Origin: Ephemerocybe angulata | Lineage: Eukaryota; Basidiomycota; Agaricomycetes; Agaricales; Psathyrellaceae | NCBI GenBank assembly: GCA_013368325.1 | Contig: JAACJK010000059.1 | Span: 62,001-126,000, forward strand | Direction of reading: 5' to 3' | Length of the DNA: 64,000 bases | Shown: positions 34,410-44,807 of the stretch, in pieces | Position numbering within the stretch: position 1 is the first letter of the stretch | Layout: each line of letters opens with the position of its first letter | Notes under the pieces: generated by a model | Database searches by the model: none | What the model was told of the DNA's origin: nothing | What the model saw: the letters and a program-made list of their open reading frames with translations, nothing else | Made by a program: the position numbers and the translations under genes

Positions 34410-35745
34410 ATGGCTCAGAACGCGTGGCAACGAAGCCCCAAGTACGCGGTCTTCATCGTGGTTGCCATTATTACGACCATCTACCTGCTGGCACCTGGGT
34501 CATCCGAGGGAACTGCAGTTACGACGACGACAAGGGACGCCACCCTCGCGAGTCGGCTGAAGCAGTCGAACCAGATCTATGACAGGCTTCTGGAGTACAG
34601 GAAGGGACTCATCAAGAAATTTGGGCCTGACCCGAAGAACATCGCACTGTAAGATTTTGGACCCGGGACATGACTTTTGCTACCTGTAGAGGCTGACCTG
34701 ATCCCCAGGTTCCCTGAAGACGTCTGGCCCTGGCCCCCATACACTGTCTGTGAGTGCGCTCAGTTCTCCCTGGCGCTTTGATGAGCTGGCTAATATTTAC
34801 AACACACACTTTGACAGGGGATTTCTTCCCTGCTGCGTTCAACTGCCCTCACGAGCTTGAGCGACTCGGTGCCTTAGGAGATGGCGGAAAGTGGGTATGC
34901 GGCCTCTCGCGTGTGAGGAATAAGCCTGATTGTGTTGTCTACTCGTTCGGTATGTGCTGCTCCGTATGGTTATGCTTTTAACATGGGCGCTAAGTCTGAT
35001 TTTGACTTCCAGGTATCAACAACGAGTCCTCTTTCGAGTCTGAGATTCTCCAAGGCACGAAACACTGCGAGATCTGGGGCTACGACTTCAGCGTCAAGTC
35101 ATTCGGCCCCGAAATCCCCGCCAACATGGCTCAGCGAACGCACTTCTCTGCCTACGGCTTGGGCGGTGAAGACAAAAACGGCCCGCATGACAACCCTCCC
35201 ATGTTTACGCTCAAAAGCTTGATGAAACATAACGGTATGTGCACCGGTTTGGGTAAGCGCCCAGTCTAGAACTCAAATGCGTGGCGACGTCTAGACCATA
35301 AGCACATTGATATCCTCAAGATCGACATCGAGGGATGGGAGTTTGACACACTCACCACTCTTATCAAGCCGTACGTTGACTCTGGCGAGCCCCTGCCTTT
35401 CGGACAATTGCAGCTCGAAGTCCACCTCTGGAACAAGAGCTTCCCGCAGTTCCTTGAATGGTGGGAGATGCTTGAAGCTGCTGGTCTCCGGCCCTTCTGG
35501 ACTGAGGTGAGTGCACATATCCTACCATTGCTGTCAAACAGTATACCAATGCGTTAAACAGCCTAACCTTGTATATCAAACCTACAACAAGAAAACTGGA
35601 ACGGCTGATTTGGCTGAGGTGTGTATCTCGCTCTTCGTGTTCCTTGCGTTGCCTTGGTTGATTTTGACTGTTCGCTTCGCAGTACTCCTTCTTAAACTTG
35701 AAGGGCGACAACGCTTTCATCAAGGACCACCATTACCCCTATTGA
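34410..35745 (+). CDS. METTL24-like membrane-anchored methyltransferase-domain protein
   Basis: About seven exons give a ~330-residue protein. Residues ~12-27 form one hydrophobic span (YAVFIVVAIITTIYLLA) behind a short basic start, so a type II anchor with the domain in the secretory lumen is likely. The domain has the signature LERLGALGDGGKWVCGL, then VVYSFGINNESSFE, a central DILKIDIEGWEFDTL, QLQLEVHLW and the ending DNAFIKDHHYPY. These match the METTL24/Methyltransf_22 family, a Rossmann-like group of unproven substrate. The KIDIEGWE strand-loop corresponds to the motif shared with FkbM-type enzymes. Whether it methylates anything here is inference. Confidence 0.85.
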
Positions 35746-36018
35746 TTGCATATACCGCTTGCGAAAGGGAACAAAAGCCCTTCAGTGACTATACCCGTAT
35801 ACTTACGACTGTAAGACTTGGATAATGATGCGAGACGACTAATCTATTGATTTCGGAACTACTGGAACCTCCTCATTTCTGGGTTGAAGCAAATTTGTAC
35901 GGGTGACTGTGACCTACACCTCAGCACCTTGAAGACTTGAAGATCGGAAAGGGCATTTCATGTCAATGGTGCAGAATAGTTTCACGCCCACCACAAGTAT
36001 TCCCTACATACAAACCAC

Positions 36019-38349
36019 TCAACTCTTTAAGCGCTCCTCTTGGTACTTATCATACGACCCCGGACCAAAGCCTCTTCCCTCGCCAAGCGCCTCATCCACA
36101 AGCTTCATCATACCAACGACCTTCTCGTCCTCCCACTTCCTTCCCACAATCTGCACATTCACCGGCATGCCATTTGAGAGCTCAGGGTCGTATACCTTCT
36201 TAGTGCCGTAGTAGATTGCCTTCTCAGTAAACTTGGTCCCATGTCCAGGCTCAGACTCCCATTCAGTGGTGATGACATCCTTGGTGGAGGAAACACGGGT
36301 GACGGGGAGACAGCCGACGGGGAGGTCAAGGATGTTGTAGAGGATGGTTCCTATTGCGAGGGAGGCAAAGTTGTCGCATCCACTGTGGGGTGCAAATGGG
36401 TCTCGTTAGGAAGCCCGCCTAGTGTTTACAATTCTAACGCACCCGTGGGGCAGCTGAGGTACAGCTTGCACAGGACCGATGATCCCGTCCAATCCACGCT
36501 CCTCGCTCCAGATATCCGCGTACCATTGCTGTACGAACTCGTTGCGCTTCTTGCAGACCGCGTAGTACTCTGCGACTGTTCTTTTTCTCGAGGAACGCAG
36601 GGTCTCGGCGAAGATGGGGTCGCCACCGATGGTTTCAAGCGCCCAGCCGGCGAGCCAGCGGAGGAATGCTAATGAGCAGGATAAGTGACACAATCAGTGA
36701 ACGTCCTGGGATACAGTTGGCGTGGAAAAATATTACATGGTAGTCTGGGACCAAGTGTGACGAGGAAGAGAGAGCCTTCCTAAAGGAACGTTCAGCTTGC
36801 TTCTGGGGCTTACAGGAGGTGTACTTGCCTTCTTATCGGGACCTAAATGGCTGAGAAGTGTCTGGTAACCGTCAGACGAGCTGAGAGATACAAATAGGTT
36901 GCATGCAGTGTCAGCTGCGAACGGGGTCAACAGGTGGGTCTGCGGAGCAAAGGCATAGAATACTGACTGTTCGGAACAGAAATTTCAACGCATTCATGCC
37001 CTTGCTTTCTCAGTGCCTCTACGGTCTCAATGACTGCACGCTTGCACGCTGGCGAAGCCTTGATATACCCATCTACAATGCCCTCTTCAGCCACCCCTAC
37101 CATGCGAAACAAGGACTGCTACTCACCTGACGTGTAATACCCAAACTTCAACTTCCGGGGCACCTCGACCTCTCTGAATGGGACAGGGGCCACATCTCCC
37201 AACCTGCTCTCCTTTCCAAACAACACTCTCGCTCCGAGCTCCACGTCCCTCACACTCCTCCCCATCGGGCCAGCCACGCTCTTCACCCCTTCAAAGCCCT
37301 GCGCCGCACCCCTCGCACCCCCGTACGCCACCCGCGCACTTCCTGGCTTCAACGAATAGATACCGCAGTAGGCTGCAGGGATGCGCAGGCTGCCGCCAAT
37401 GTCGGAACCGATGCCGAGCGCAGACCCGTCCATGGCGAGGAGGGCGGCTTCGCCACCGGAGGACCCACCGCAGGTGTAGGAAGGATGGAAGGGGTTGAGT
37501 GTGCGACCCCAGAGGGGGTTTGAACACTCAAAAGCCAGCATTGTTTGGGGGACATTTGTCTTGACGAAGAGGACAGCACCGGCATCGAGGAGGTGGTTTA
37601 TCAACTGCGTGGTTCGGAACGTTATTAGTGGTGAGTATATTAGGGGAAATGTAGAGGGGAAACCTACGTCTGCGTTGCTGGTGCATGGCTTCTGGGCCCA
37701 CTGGGTGAACCCAATGGTGGCGTCCAAACCCTCAATTTCAACTGATGGAAATAGGCGCAGTCAGCACTATGCATTAATATTGTCTCTCTGAGGAGGAAGA
37801 ACGCACATTGGTCTTTGATGCTAATCTACATCATGGCTTGAATAAATCTCGAAGAAAAGTATAGAAGTGTAGACGAGAGGACGTACCGGCACACCGTGCA
37901 AAGGGCCCCTAACTTTACGCGACCTTGTAAACTCCTCGTCCAACTCCTTCGCTCTGGCTCTTCCTTTGTCGAAGAACACTGCATGGCCATTACAGTCAGC
38001 TTCGCCATGAAGGAAGGTAGACCCACAACACACCCTCCGTCAGACAGTTAGTCTTAGCTTGCGCAAGGGCTGCGCGTTCAATGTACGCCTCGAGGACCTG
38101 CGAGGCGGTCCATTCGCCTGCTGCAATACGGTCCACTATCTCTGAAGCTGCAAGGGATAAGCGCCTGCCTTGACAACTCTCGCACCTATGATATGTACCT
38201 GTAGCCCTTAAGTACACCGCAGAAAGCCTCTCCGACTCCAAGTCGACGGTTGCGGTTGCAGGATCCTTCGCCTCCAAAGCGCGGTCCCTCTCCTCGCGTT
38301 TGGCGACGATGATAGGCACATTTGAGGGGTAGCTAGAAAAAGGCCACAT
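36019..38349 (-). CDS. Amidase-signature family hydrolase (acetamidase/FAAH-like)
   Basis: The amidase fold uses a Ser-cisSer-Lys triad to hydrolyse amides. All three parts are visible after splicing: the lysine in SIKDQ (around 37820), the cis-serine in CGGSSGGEAALLAM, and the nucleophile in GIGSDIGGSLRIPAAYCG. The N-terminus reads MWPFSSYPSNVPIIVAKREE, then ASEIVDRIAAGEWTASQVLEAYIERA and GPLHGVP, all usual for fungal acetamidase-like enzymes of ~560 residues. The C-terminus has LPVGCLPVTRV and NGMPVNVQIVGRKWEDE, ending in RLKS at 36019. At least nine short introns interrupt it. The substrate could be a small aliphatic amide or a fatty-acid amide. No signal peptide is seen, so it is probably cytosolic. 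Confidence 0.9.
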
Positions 38350-38862
38350 CTTCGGATCAAACAGTTCTGAGTTCGAAGGTCTCGAAGTCGGGGGGCCAGA
38401 AGAAGGGGTCAGGGTACGTCAGTAGCCGTGGTTTGGTGTCCTCGTACGATGGGGTGCGGGGGAACTGCAGGCAACATCATTAATGTTTGAGTGCTTGTCA
38501 TGACAAGGTGAATGGATCAGGGAAGGCGTGTGATATTCTACACAAGGGCCTGTTGCCGGGTCCAGTTCCAGGTGACCATTCAGACTGAGCACAACAGGGG
38601 CTGAAGCAAGACTGAAGGCTACCCAGGAGCTGCTTGAAGTCGATGACAGCCCGAAATTGGAAGGGCAGGAAGTCTCGTAAGCCAACCCCAAGCGCTATTA
38701 TTTCGACCAAATAGAGAAATAAGCACCGGCTTCGTCCAAAACATCCAGCACCTACATACAAGGATCACATAAAGCTGCCAATTATATAAATAAAGCGAGC
38801 AAGTACAAGTGCAGTATGCATTATGCGTGAAGGTCTGTTAGTCGAGGCACTAACGAATATCC
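38350..38862. other. Intergenic region, no gene seen
   Basis: This is the promoter side of the minus-strand amidase and the 3' flank of the minus-strand U2AF65 gene. AT-rich TATATAAATAAA at ~38784 is closer to the U2AF65 3' end and may be part of its end-processing signals. Frames at 38419-38761 lack protein character. Confidence 0.45.
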
Positions 38863-41074
38863 TCAAAGCTCCATGGGGAGAGGGGGAGGAGCCTCAGGTG
38901 CCGGCGCGAAGATAATGTTTAACGGCGGCGTCGTCTGACTCTCCTCGCTCAACAGGGTCGCGATAATCGAACGGCCAGCAAACGACCTCCCAGCAAGGCT
39001 GTTCAGGGCATTATTACTGCCCTCCGTCGTCTTGTACTTCACGTACACCCTGCCCACACCCGCAGCCTCATCCACCCTCGCAGCTTCTGCTGCGGTGAGC
39101 TGGCTCTCGCCCCACTTGGCCTTGTCCTTCTTCGCAGGGCGGGGAATGCGGAGGTCCTCAACCTCGCCGTATTTGCTGGTCTCCTCCTTGACGTCCTCAT
39201 AGAGGTCGCCGTACTCGTCGTCTTCGATGAGGTCCTCCGCAGTGACCATGTTAAGCATGAGCAGGATGCGGGCGTCGGTGATTTCCTGACCAGCGGGCAT
39301 AATAGGGCGCGGAATTTCAGGGAACTGGTCGTAGGGGAGATTGGGGATCATGCCTTGCCCATCGGACTTGGCACCGACGGAGGCACGCTGGACAACGAGG
39401 TATCGATCACCGAGTTCCATCTGGTTCAAACTCGAGATCGCAACGTCGGTGACGTTGGGGTCGACGTACTCGAAGAACGCGAATCCCTACAGGAACGTAA
39501 GTGACTATAGGACATGAAAGCATGGTTTTCTCACCTTCGAAGGACCGTTGCCATTTTCTCTGACAAGGTTGAACGCCTTCAGCTCTCCGAAACTCTTGAG
39601 GAGTTCCATAACCTGTTCCTCGTTAAGATAGGTGGGCAAGCCGCCAACGAAGATTTTGTTCATCGAGTCAGGGACATTTGTCGACACAATGCCAGGGACG
39701 TGGACTCCGGGAGAGGCAGGGAGGTTCTCTCCACCATAATCCTTGGGGCGACGAATCTTCAAAGGTCCGTTGATGAATATGATCCCATCGAAAGCCATGG
39801 CAGCTGTAGCGTCTTCAGCGCTTCGGAACTTTGCGAGTAGAGCGTTTAGTCGGTGTGCGCAGGATAGAAATAAGCAAATAACAGTACCTCGACAAAGGCG
39901 TAGTTCTTTTCGTAGTTACACTGAACTGCGAGAACCGGGTTTCCGGGGGCCCCAGTTCCAATGTTCATCTCAATCATCTTCTGGTTGAAGAAGTCGGCAA
40001 GGTTCGTCTCATTCACGTCGGGGGTAATGCTTCCAATGTAGAGGCGGCGAGACTGGCGAGACAAATTGGGGTTGGCGCCAATTCCCATGCCGAAGGTAGG
40101 CACAGGAACCGGGGGAGGAAGGCCGGCGATACCGAGGATGGGAGGTATTTGAGTTCGGTTGGCTCCAGGAAGGTTGAACAATCCTAAAGAGCGACGTTAG
40201 ACGAGTATCAGACACCCAACGAAATAACGACTCACCAGTTTGCTTAGCCTGCAAAGCTGTGTATTGCTCATATCCAGGGGCATGGACATCCCATCCAGAG
40301 GCCTTCCTCTTGCGCTGCGAAAGGGGAGGGATGCCTTCGGGAGTGGGGGACCTCCTGTCGGGCGTACCTTCTCCTCTGCGGCCACCCCCACCTCCGCCTC
40401 CTCCGCCTCCACCACGGCGGCGGTCTCCCCTGCCATCATCGTGTCTTCCGCGGTGCTCGTCGTCGCCACCCCTCCTGCGCCTGTCGTGGCCCCGTCTGTC
40501 TTCGTCGTGTCGGCCATGGGGACGGTCGTCCCTGTAGCGGTCCCTCCTGTCATCTCCTCCCCGTCCGCCACGGTCCCTGTCTCCATAGCGGTCTCCCCTG
40601 TCGCCTCCTCGGTGCTCGCGGTCCCTGTCAACGCGATGTCCGCCAGCATCGTCGTGTCGCGGACGGTACCGTTCTTCGCGGTGCGAGAATCGTTCTGTAA
40701 AAAGGTAGCGAATAACGCAGACAAAGCTAGTTAGTATTCCATGTCGCTGTTTGGGGTTTGTTCACCCCATAGGGTCCACTGAACGTGTCTGTAAAGCTGT
40801 GAAGGGGGTTCGGGAAAGGTGCTGGCTGGGCCTGCCTCAACGCCGTGCGCGCTACGCTAGCTAGCTGTGAAAACAAAAAGGCATGGTGCAAAAGAGGGGA
40901 AGATGCACCATGAGCTCTATGTCCAACGGGCGGAGAAGTAGAGGGAAAAGGAACATGCACGGAGAGATGGGGATGAAAAGATCCTGAAAGCGGTCCTGGC
41001 CTGCATGCGGCTTTTGCTAGACTGTGGAGAGTATTAAATGGGCGCCCTGGATGCTTACCGTGGTCGTCTGGCAT
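38863..41074 (-). CDS. U2AF2: U2AF large subunit (U2AF65 / Prp2-type splicing factor)
   Basis: U2AF65 binds the polypyrimidine tract at 3' splice sites and recruits U2 snRNP. The architecture is complete: an N-terminal Arg/Asp/Gly-rich domain (RS-like, with a run of glycines near 40390-40410), a ULM-type region around KRKASGWDVHAPGYEQY, RRM1 (RRLYIGSITPDVNETNLADF), RRM2 (KIFVGGLPTYLNEEQVMELL) and a C-terminal UHM (LLMLNMVTAEDL, then RVYVKYKTTEGSNNAL). It ends in a Pro-rich tail at 38863. The first coding exon is only 16 bases (41074-41059) and is followed by a 364-base intron, far longer than others here. The start lies 108 bases from the divergent FIS1 start. Confidence 0.92.
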
Positions 41075-41182
41075 TGAAAGGCTTTTTGGGCTTGCTGTGG
41101 TCTTTGTGACGGTGGCCGTCAAGAGCAAGGTGTAGTTTCGAACTCCGATCCCCGCTTTGCACCATTGACCCCAACCACCGCC
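41075..41182. promoter_or_regulatory. Bidirectional promoter between U2AF65 and FIS1
   Basis: Only 108 bases separate the two start codons on opposite strands. No TATA box is visible, as is usual for housekeeping promoters. Both leaders must be very short. Confidence 0.7.
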
Positions 41183-41879
41183 ATGCCCACTGAACTCCCC
41201 TACGCCGCCGACGCTGAGGACTCGCTGTCCTACGATGAGCTTGAGGTAAAGTTAACGCTATGTCTATCTGAAGTGACTCCATGCTGACGCCCTTTCAGGT
41301 TCTCCGTATACAGTACCAGAAAGAGCTCAACCAGGCGCATGTTACGATCCAGACGAAATTCAACTATGCCTGGGGACTAGTCAAGAGCCCACTACACGAA
41401 CACCAGATAGAAGGAGTCCGTCTTCTCCAAGGTACGCTGTACATGCCTCAGCAAGTCCCAGTAGTATCACTGACAGCTTTCCAATACAGACATTTACCGC
41501 GCGGAACCCACAAGACGCCGGGAATGCCTATACTACCTTGCACTGGGCCACTATAAGCTCGGAAACTACGAAGAGGCCAAGAGGTTCAACAGTGCGTACC
41601 CCCCTCTCTTTCCCTCTCCCTTCCGACGATACTTACGAGTCGTCCCGCCTTCACAGCCTTGTTGATGGAGAAGGAGCCGACGAACCTCCAGGCGCAGTCA
41701 TTAGGCCAACTGATTGACAAGAAGGTCGCAACAGGTGAGCTTCATGCCCTTCAGACCGAGACGCATAGATACTGAAAGGCTTCCTAGAGGGATACGTTGG
41801 AATGGCATTGGCGGGAGGCGCAGCCGCAGTCGGCGCCATCCTGCTTGCGGGTCTCATACGGCGAGCAACCCGCAAATAG
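41183..41879 (+). CDS. FIS1: Fis1, mitochondrial fission protein
   Basis: Five exons give ~152 residues. The body is a TPR-like bundle: LKNQYQ-type start here as [15 protein letters not shown], then [13 protein letters not shown], the second repeat [22 protein letters not shown], and [15 protein letters not shown]. It ends with a single membrane span ([19 protein letters not shown]) and a basic tail IRRATRK, the standard tail-anchor targeting Fis1 to the outer mitochondrial and peroxisomal membranes. It recruits the dynamin Dnm1 through adaptors. Length and tail fit the family exactly. Confidence 0.95.
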
Positions 41880-42609
41880 CTGCACCCTTGACGCCTTCGC
41901 TGACGACCTCTCTCCCCTTCTCCCTTCTCCTTCGGCTCGCACTACCGGCGCCCAACACACACGCACGAATCTCCTGCTACAAAACATATAACCACGGACT
42001 GTCGCAAACCGACACCCTTATAATTATCCATCATTATACGTTCGCTGTTGTTCGAACAACTTGTAGCCACCGGCCATGACGCACGATGACCCAGGATTAC
42101 GACCCCACCTCTCCAAATGTACAATCTCATTATCTACCCGATAATCCAATCTTCCTGGAACCAATCTCAAGTCAGTGAGTATGATCATATGACAGACATA
42201 TGCAAACCGACTCGAGGCGAAAGGATACAAACAGGATAAGTTATCTACAACAACTGTGGTTAGTCGGTCATAATAAAGTCCATTTCGTTCGTTCCATTCC
42301 TCCCTCAAGGTCATCCTAATCGTATAACAGAGCGTCGTGCGGGGTGTATGGCGTGGTTGCAGGTGGGCGATGCCGATGGTGTCTAGACCGCGGTAATACA
42401 CGGTGATGTCAGGCGTAGTACATTGCTGCCAAGGCAAGGAGGTGCATGAAGCCTTGGTAAGGCCTGTATGTCGTCGGTAGGTTGGGGTGCGCGTGCGATG
42501 TGCGCAATGATGTGCGAGGCGAGAGCGTGATAATGATACAGGCATGCAGAAGTCGTGAGTGGCTGTTCGATACGTTTGGAAACCCTCAAACGAGGAGTAG
42601 CATCGTGTG
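41880..42609. other. Intergenic region between convergent genes
   Basis: 3' flanks of FIS1 and the M50B-like gene meet here. C/T-rich sequence to ~41990, then mixed sequence with no protein-like frame. Confidence 0.5.
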
Positions 42610-44030
42610 TTATCGTGTCGGAAGGAATGTTGCTGTAAATCCCAAACCTAGTCAGCCAGTAATCTCCGAAGCGCAAGGAACCACGGGTGCATACCAGCTT
42701 GTGCGTCCATTTCTTCTTTCGATAGCTAGACCCAAGGAGTAAGTACCAGGCTCTATATCTGGGCGAGGGACAAACGTACTTTGAAAGCGAAGATTCCTAG
42801 TAGGCAGAACCCTGCTAGGCAGATTAACTGGAATATGATCCAGAACGTCGCCCAAACTGAATTGAAGTATGATGAGCACTTCCGAGTCATCACATTACAA
42901 CGAAGAGGATGGTGCCTACCATGGGCCGGTATCCGAGGGAAGAGCAGGGAAAACTGAGTGGCGTCCGAATCGTTGGTTTTGTGGAAGAAGCGGTCATCTG
43001 CGACGTCCCCTACTCACAGAACGGTCAGGTGAGGTTCTCTGAGCACGAAGAGTGACGGGGGTAAGCCACTTACAAACGACGAACAAGATACTACCATTGC
43101 AGCCCTGATGTCAGACGCAGAAGAGACGTGAAGAGAGTGTGAAGACGCACTTCATGACCCCAATGAATAGGCAATACCACCGCAGAGCTTGTCTAGCGTT
43201 CGGCCAGTCGGTGTTAGAGGGAGAGAAGAGACACAGGAGGTTAAAGCCACGCACGCATGGTCGATGAACCAGAACCCAATGAGCATAGCCTCGTATCCAA
43301 TCGTCAATACTATCGTCCTGCACTTGATGTGAGCGTCCCCGGAATGCCTTCGGACCCAAGTGAATCTGGACTCACAGTTTGTCTCTTACGAGCACCAGAG
43401 GTATGACCAGCCCGACACCCAGGACGAAGCTGAGAATCTTGGCGACGAGGGTATCCCATCCCGCTATGAGGAACGCGCCGCCTAGAAGCGTCGAACCTAT
43501 GTACCCAGAGGATAGCGTGAACCATGGTGAGCCGCCTTCGACTATCGTTGCCCCACCAACATGGGGGTCTATCGTAATTTTGAGGATGCGGCCGCCTGAG
43601 AGGATTGCGGCTGTTACATGACATAGTTCGTGCCACCCGATCGTGAAGAGTTTGAGGGGGTTGATGAGGTTGCGGACGACTGGCACGTTCCAGAAGCCGA
43701 ATATTATGACGGCCATTGCGATTATCTTTGGAGGCCAGAGTCGAGACGCGTATTTATGAGCGTATTGCGGAGGGGGATAGAATGATAGATAGTTAGGGTT
43801 GGTATGCGGTCAGCTTCGGTAGGCTCGAATAAATGAGAAGTGCGACGGACCACATATAGGACCACCACCTGTTGAGTTGAAAATACATTTGTTAGAAACC
43901 CCTGGCATCCAAGTGTAAATCAGCCATTTACCTGGTCACTTGTTGGTGTCAGAGGCGGGTTCGAGCTGGATGGACTCGCTAACGTCGGCATGGGAGGAGC
44001 GATTGGAGGCAAGCTGACAGTGGAGGTCAT
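42610..44030 (-). CDS. M50B-like membrane metallopeptidase
   Basis: The spliced protein starts MTSTVSLPPIAPPMPTLAS, then a hydrophobic span (VVVLYVIIAMAVIIFGFW) assembled from a short exon, and WNVPVVRNLINPLKLFTIGW running into HELCHVTAAILSGG. HELCH is the HExxH zinc-binding motif of site-2-protease-like M50B peptidases. Further spans are GSTLLGGAFLIAGWDTL, ILSFVLGVGLVIPLVL and TIGYEAMLIGFWFIDHA, then FWIIFQLICLAGFCLLGIF. The end is LGFTATFLPTR with the stop at 42610. This matches the fungal 'peptidase M50B-like' family of ~260 residues. Proteolysis within the membrane is inferred from the motif; substrates are unknown. Confidence 0.87.
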
Positions 44031-44807
44031 GGCTGCCCCAGCTTATAGCAATTTAATGAACTTCTTCCGGCAACGTGGTGGGTCCTGTGCGTGTTCTCGG
44101 GGAGACCGTGAACGGGCCTTGACGGCTTGTGATCTCGAAATGAAGCAAGCGTATACGCCTTCTGGTGGCCGTATGTCCGGAGTCAGATGAGACGGACTGG
44201 CTAGGTTTGGTTCTGTAGATTACAGGCCTAATCCTTCGTGATATGATCCTGTTTCGTTTGAGATATGATTGTCAATAGGCTACAGTGCTACGCAAGACAC
44301 ACCTTTCAAAATTAATATCAAATTTGCTGTTCCTCCGCTCTAAACAGGTTCTCCTGGGCGCTTTCAGGACGGCCAAGCGGTACTAAAGGGACCTGTGAAC
44401 AGCGTGAAGCACTGAGCTATCGGACCACCTCGCTCTTCCTGCCTCGTGGGGTGCGTTCGTTCGAAGCTGCCGGGTCTGGATAGCGAAGCTTGATCAAGGA
44501 GTATATTCGCCGCCGCTGCCCGCAGCCTTAGGGGGATTTGATCCCGAAGTCCCAAAGGCGCCGGAGAAGGACAACACTCACGTGCTTCTGCAACGCGTCA
44601 GTCACGTGTAGGTCGTGGATTAGCTAAGCTCCTTTTTCGTCGCAGGGCGGTGCTTTCCGGCGCTTAATTCCCTTCTCCACTGCTTCCACAGCCTGCCTCA
44701 CTGCGAGGAGGCTGTGACACACTCAAAATGGCCACAAGGCGAAAGGCTACACCCCTCTCTTACCCTGCACCAAACCACTTCAACCAACCGCAGGTCCCAA
44801 TCCGCCG
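44031..44807. promoter_or_regulatory. Divergent intergenic region between M50B-like gene and NACHT-ankyrin gene
   Basis: Contains both promoters. A stretch at 44364-44420 has a weak tRNA A-box look but no B-box. C-rich sequence leads into 44808. An ATG at 44728 opens a frame different from the one used. Confidence 0.4.

Noticed and set aside
40240..40734. 164-codon plus-strand frame rich in Val/Ser/Pro
   Set aside because: Antisense reading of the Arg/Asp/Gly-rich N-terminus of U2AF65.
44340..44470. Possible tRNA gene (A-box-like GGCCAAGCGGT or, on the other strand, TAGCTCAGTG)
   Set aside because: No proper B-box at the right distance and the acceptor ends do not pair on either strand.
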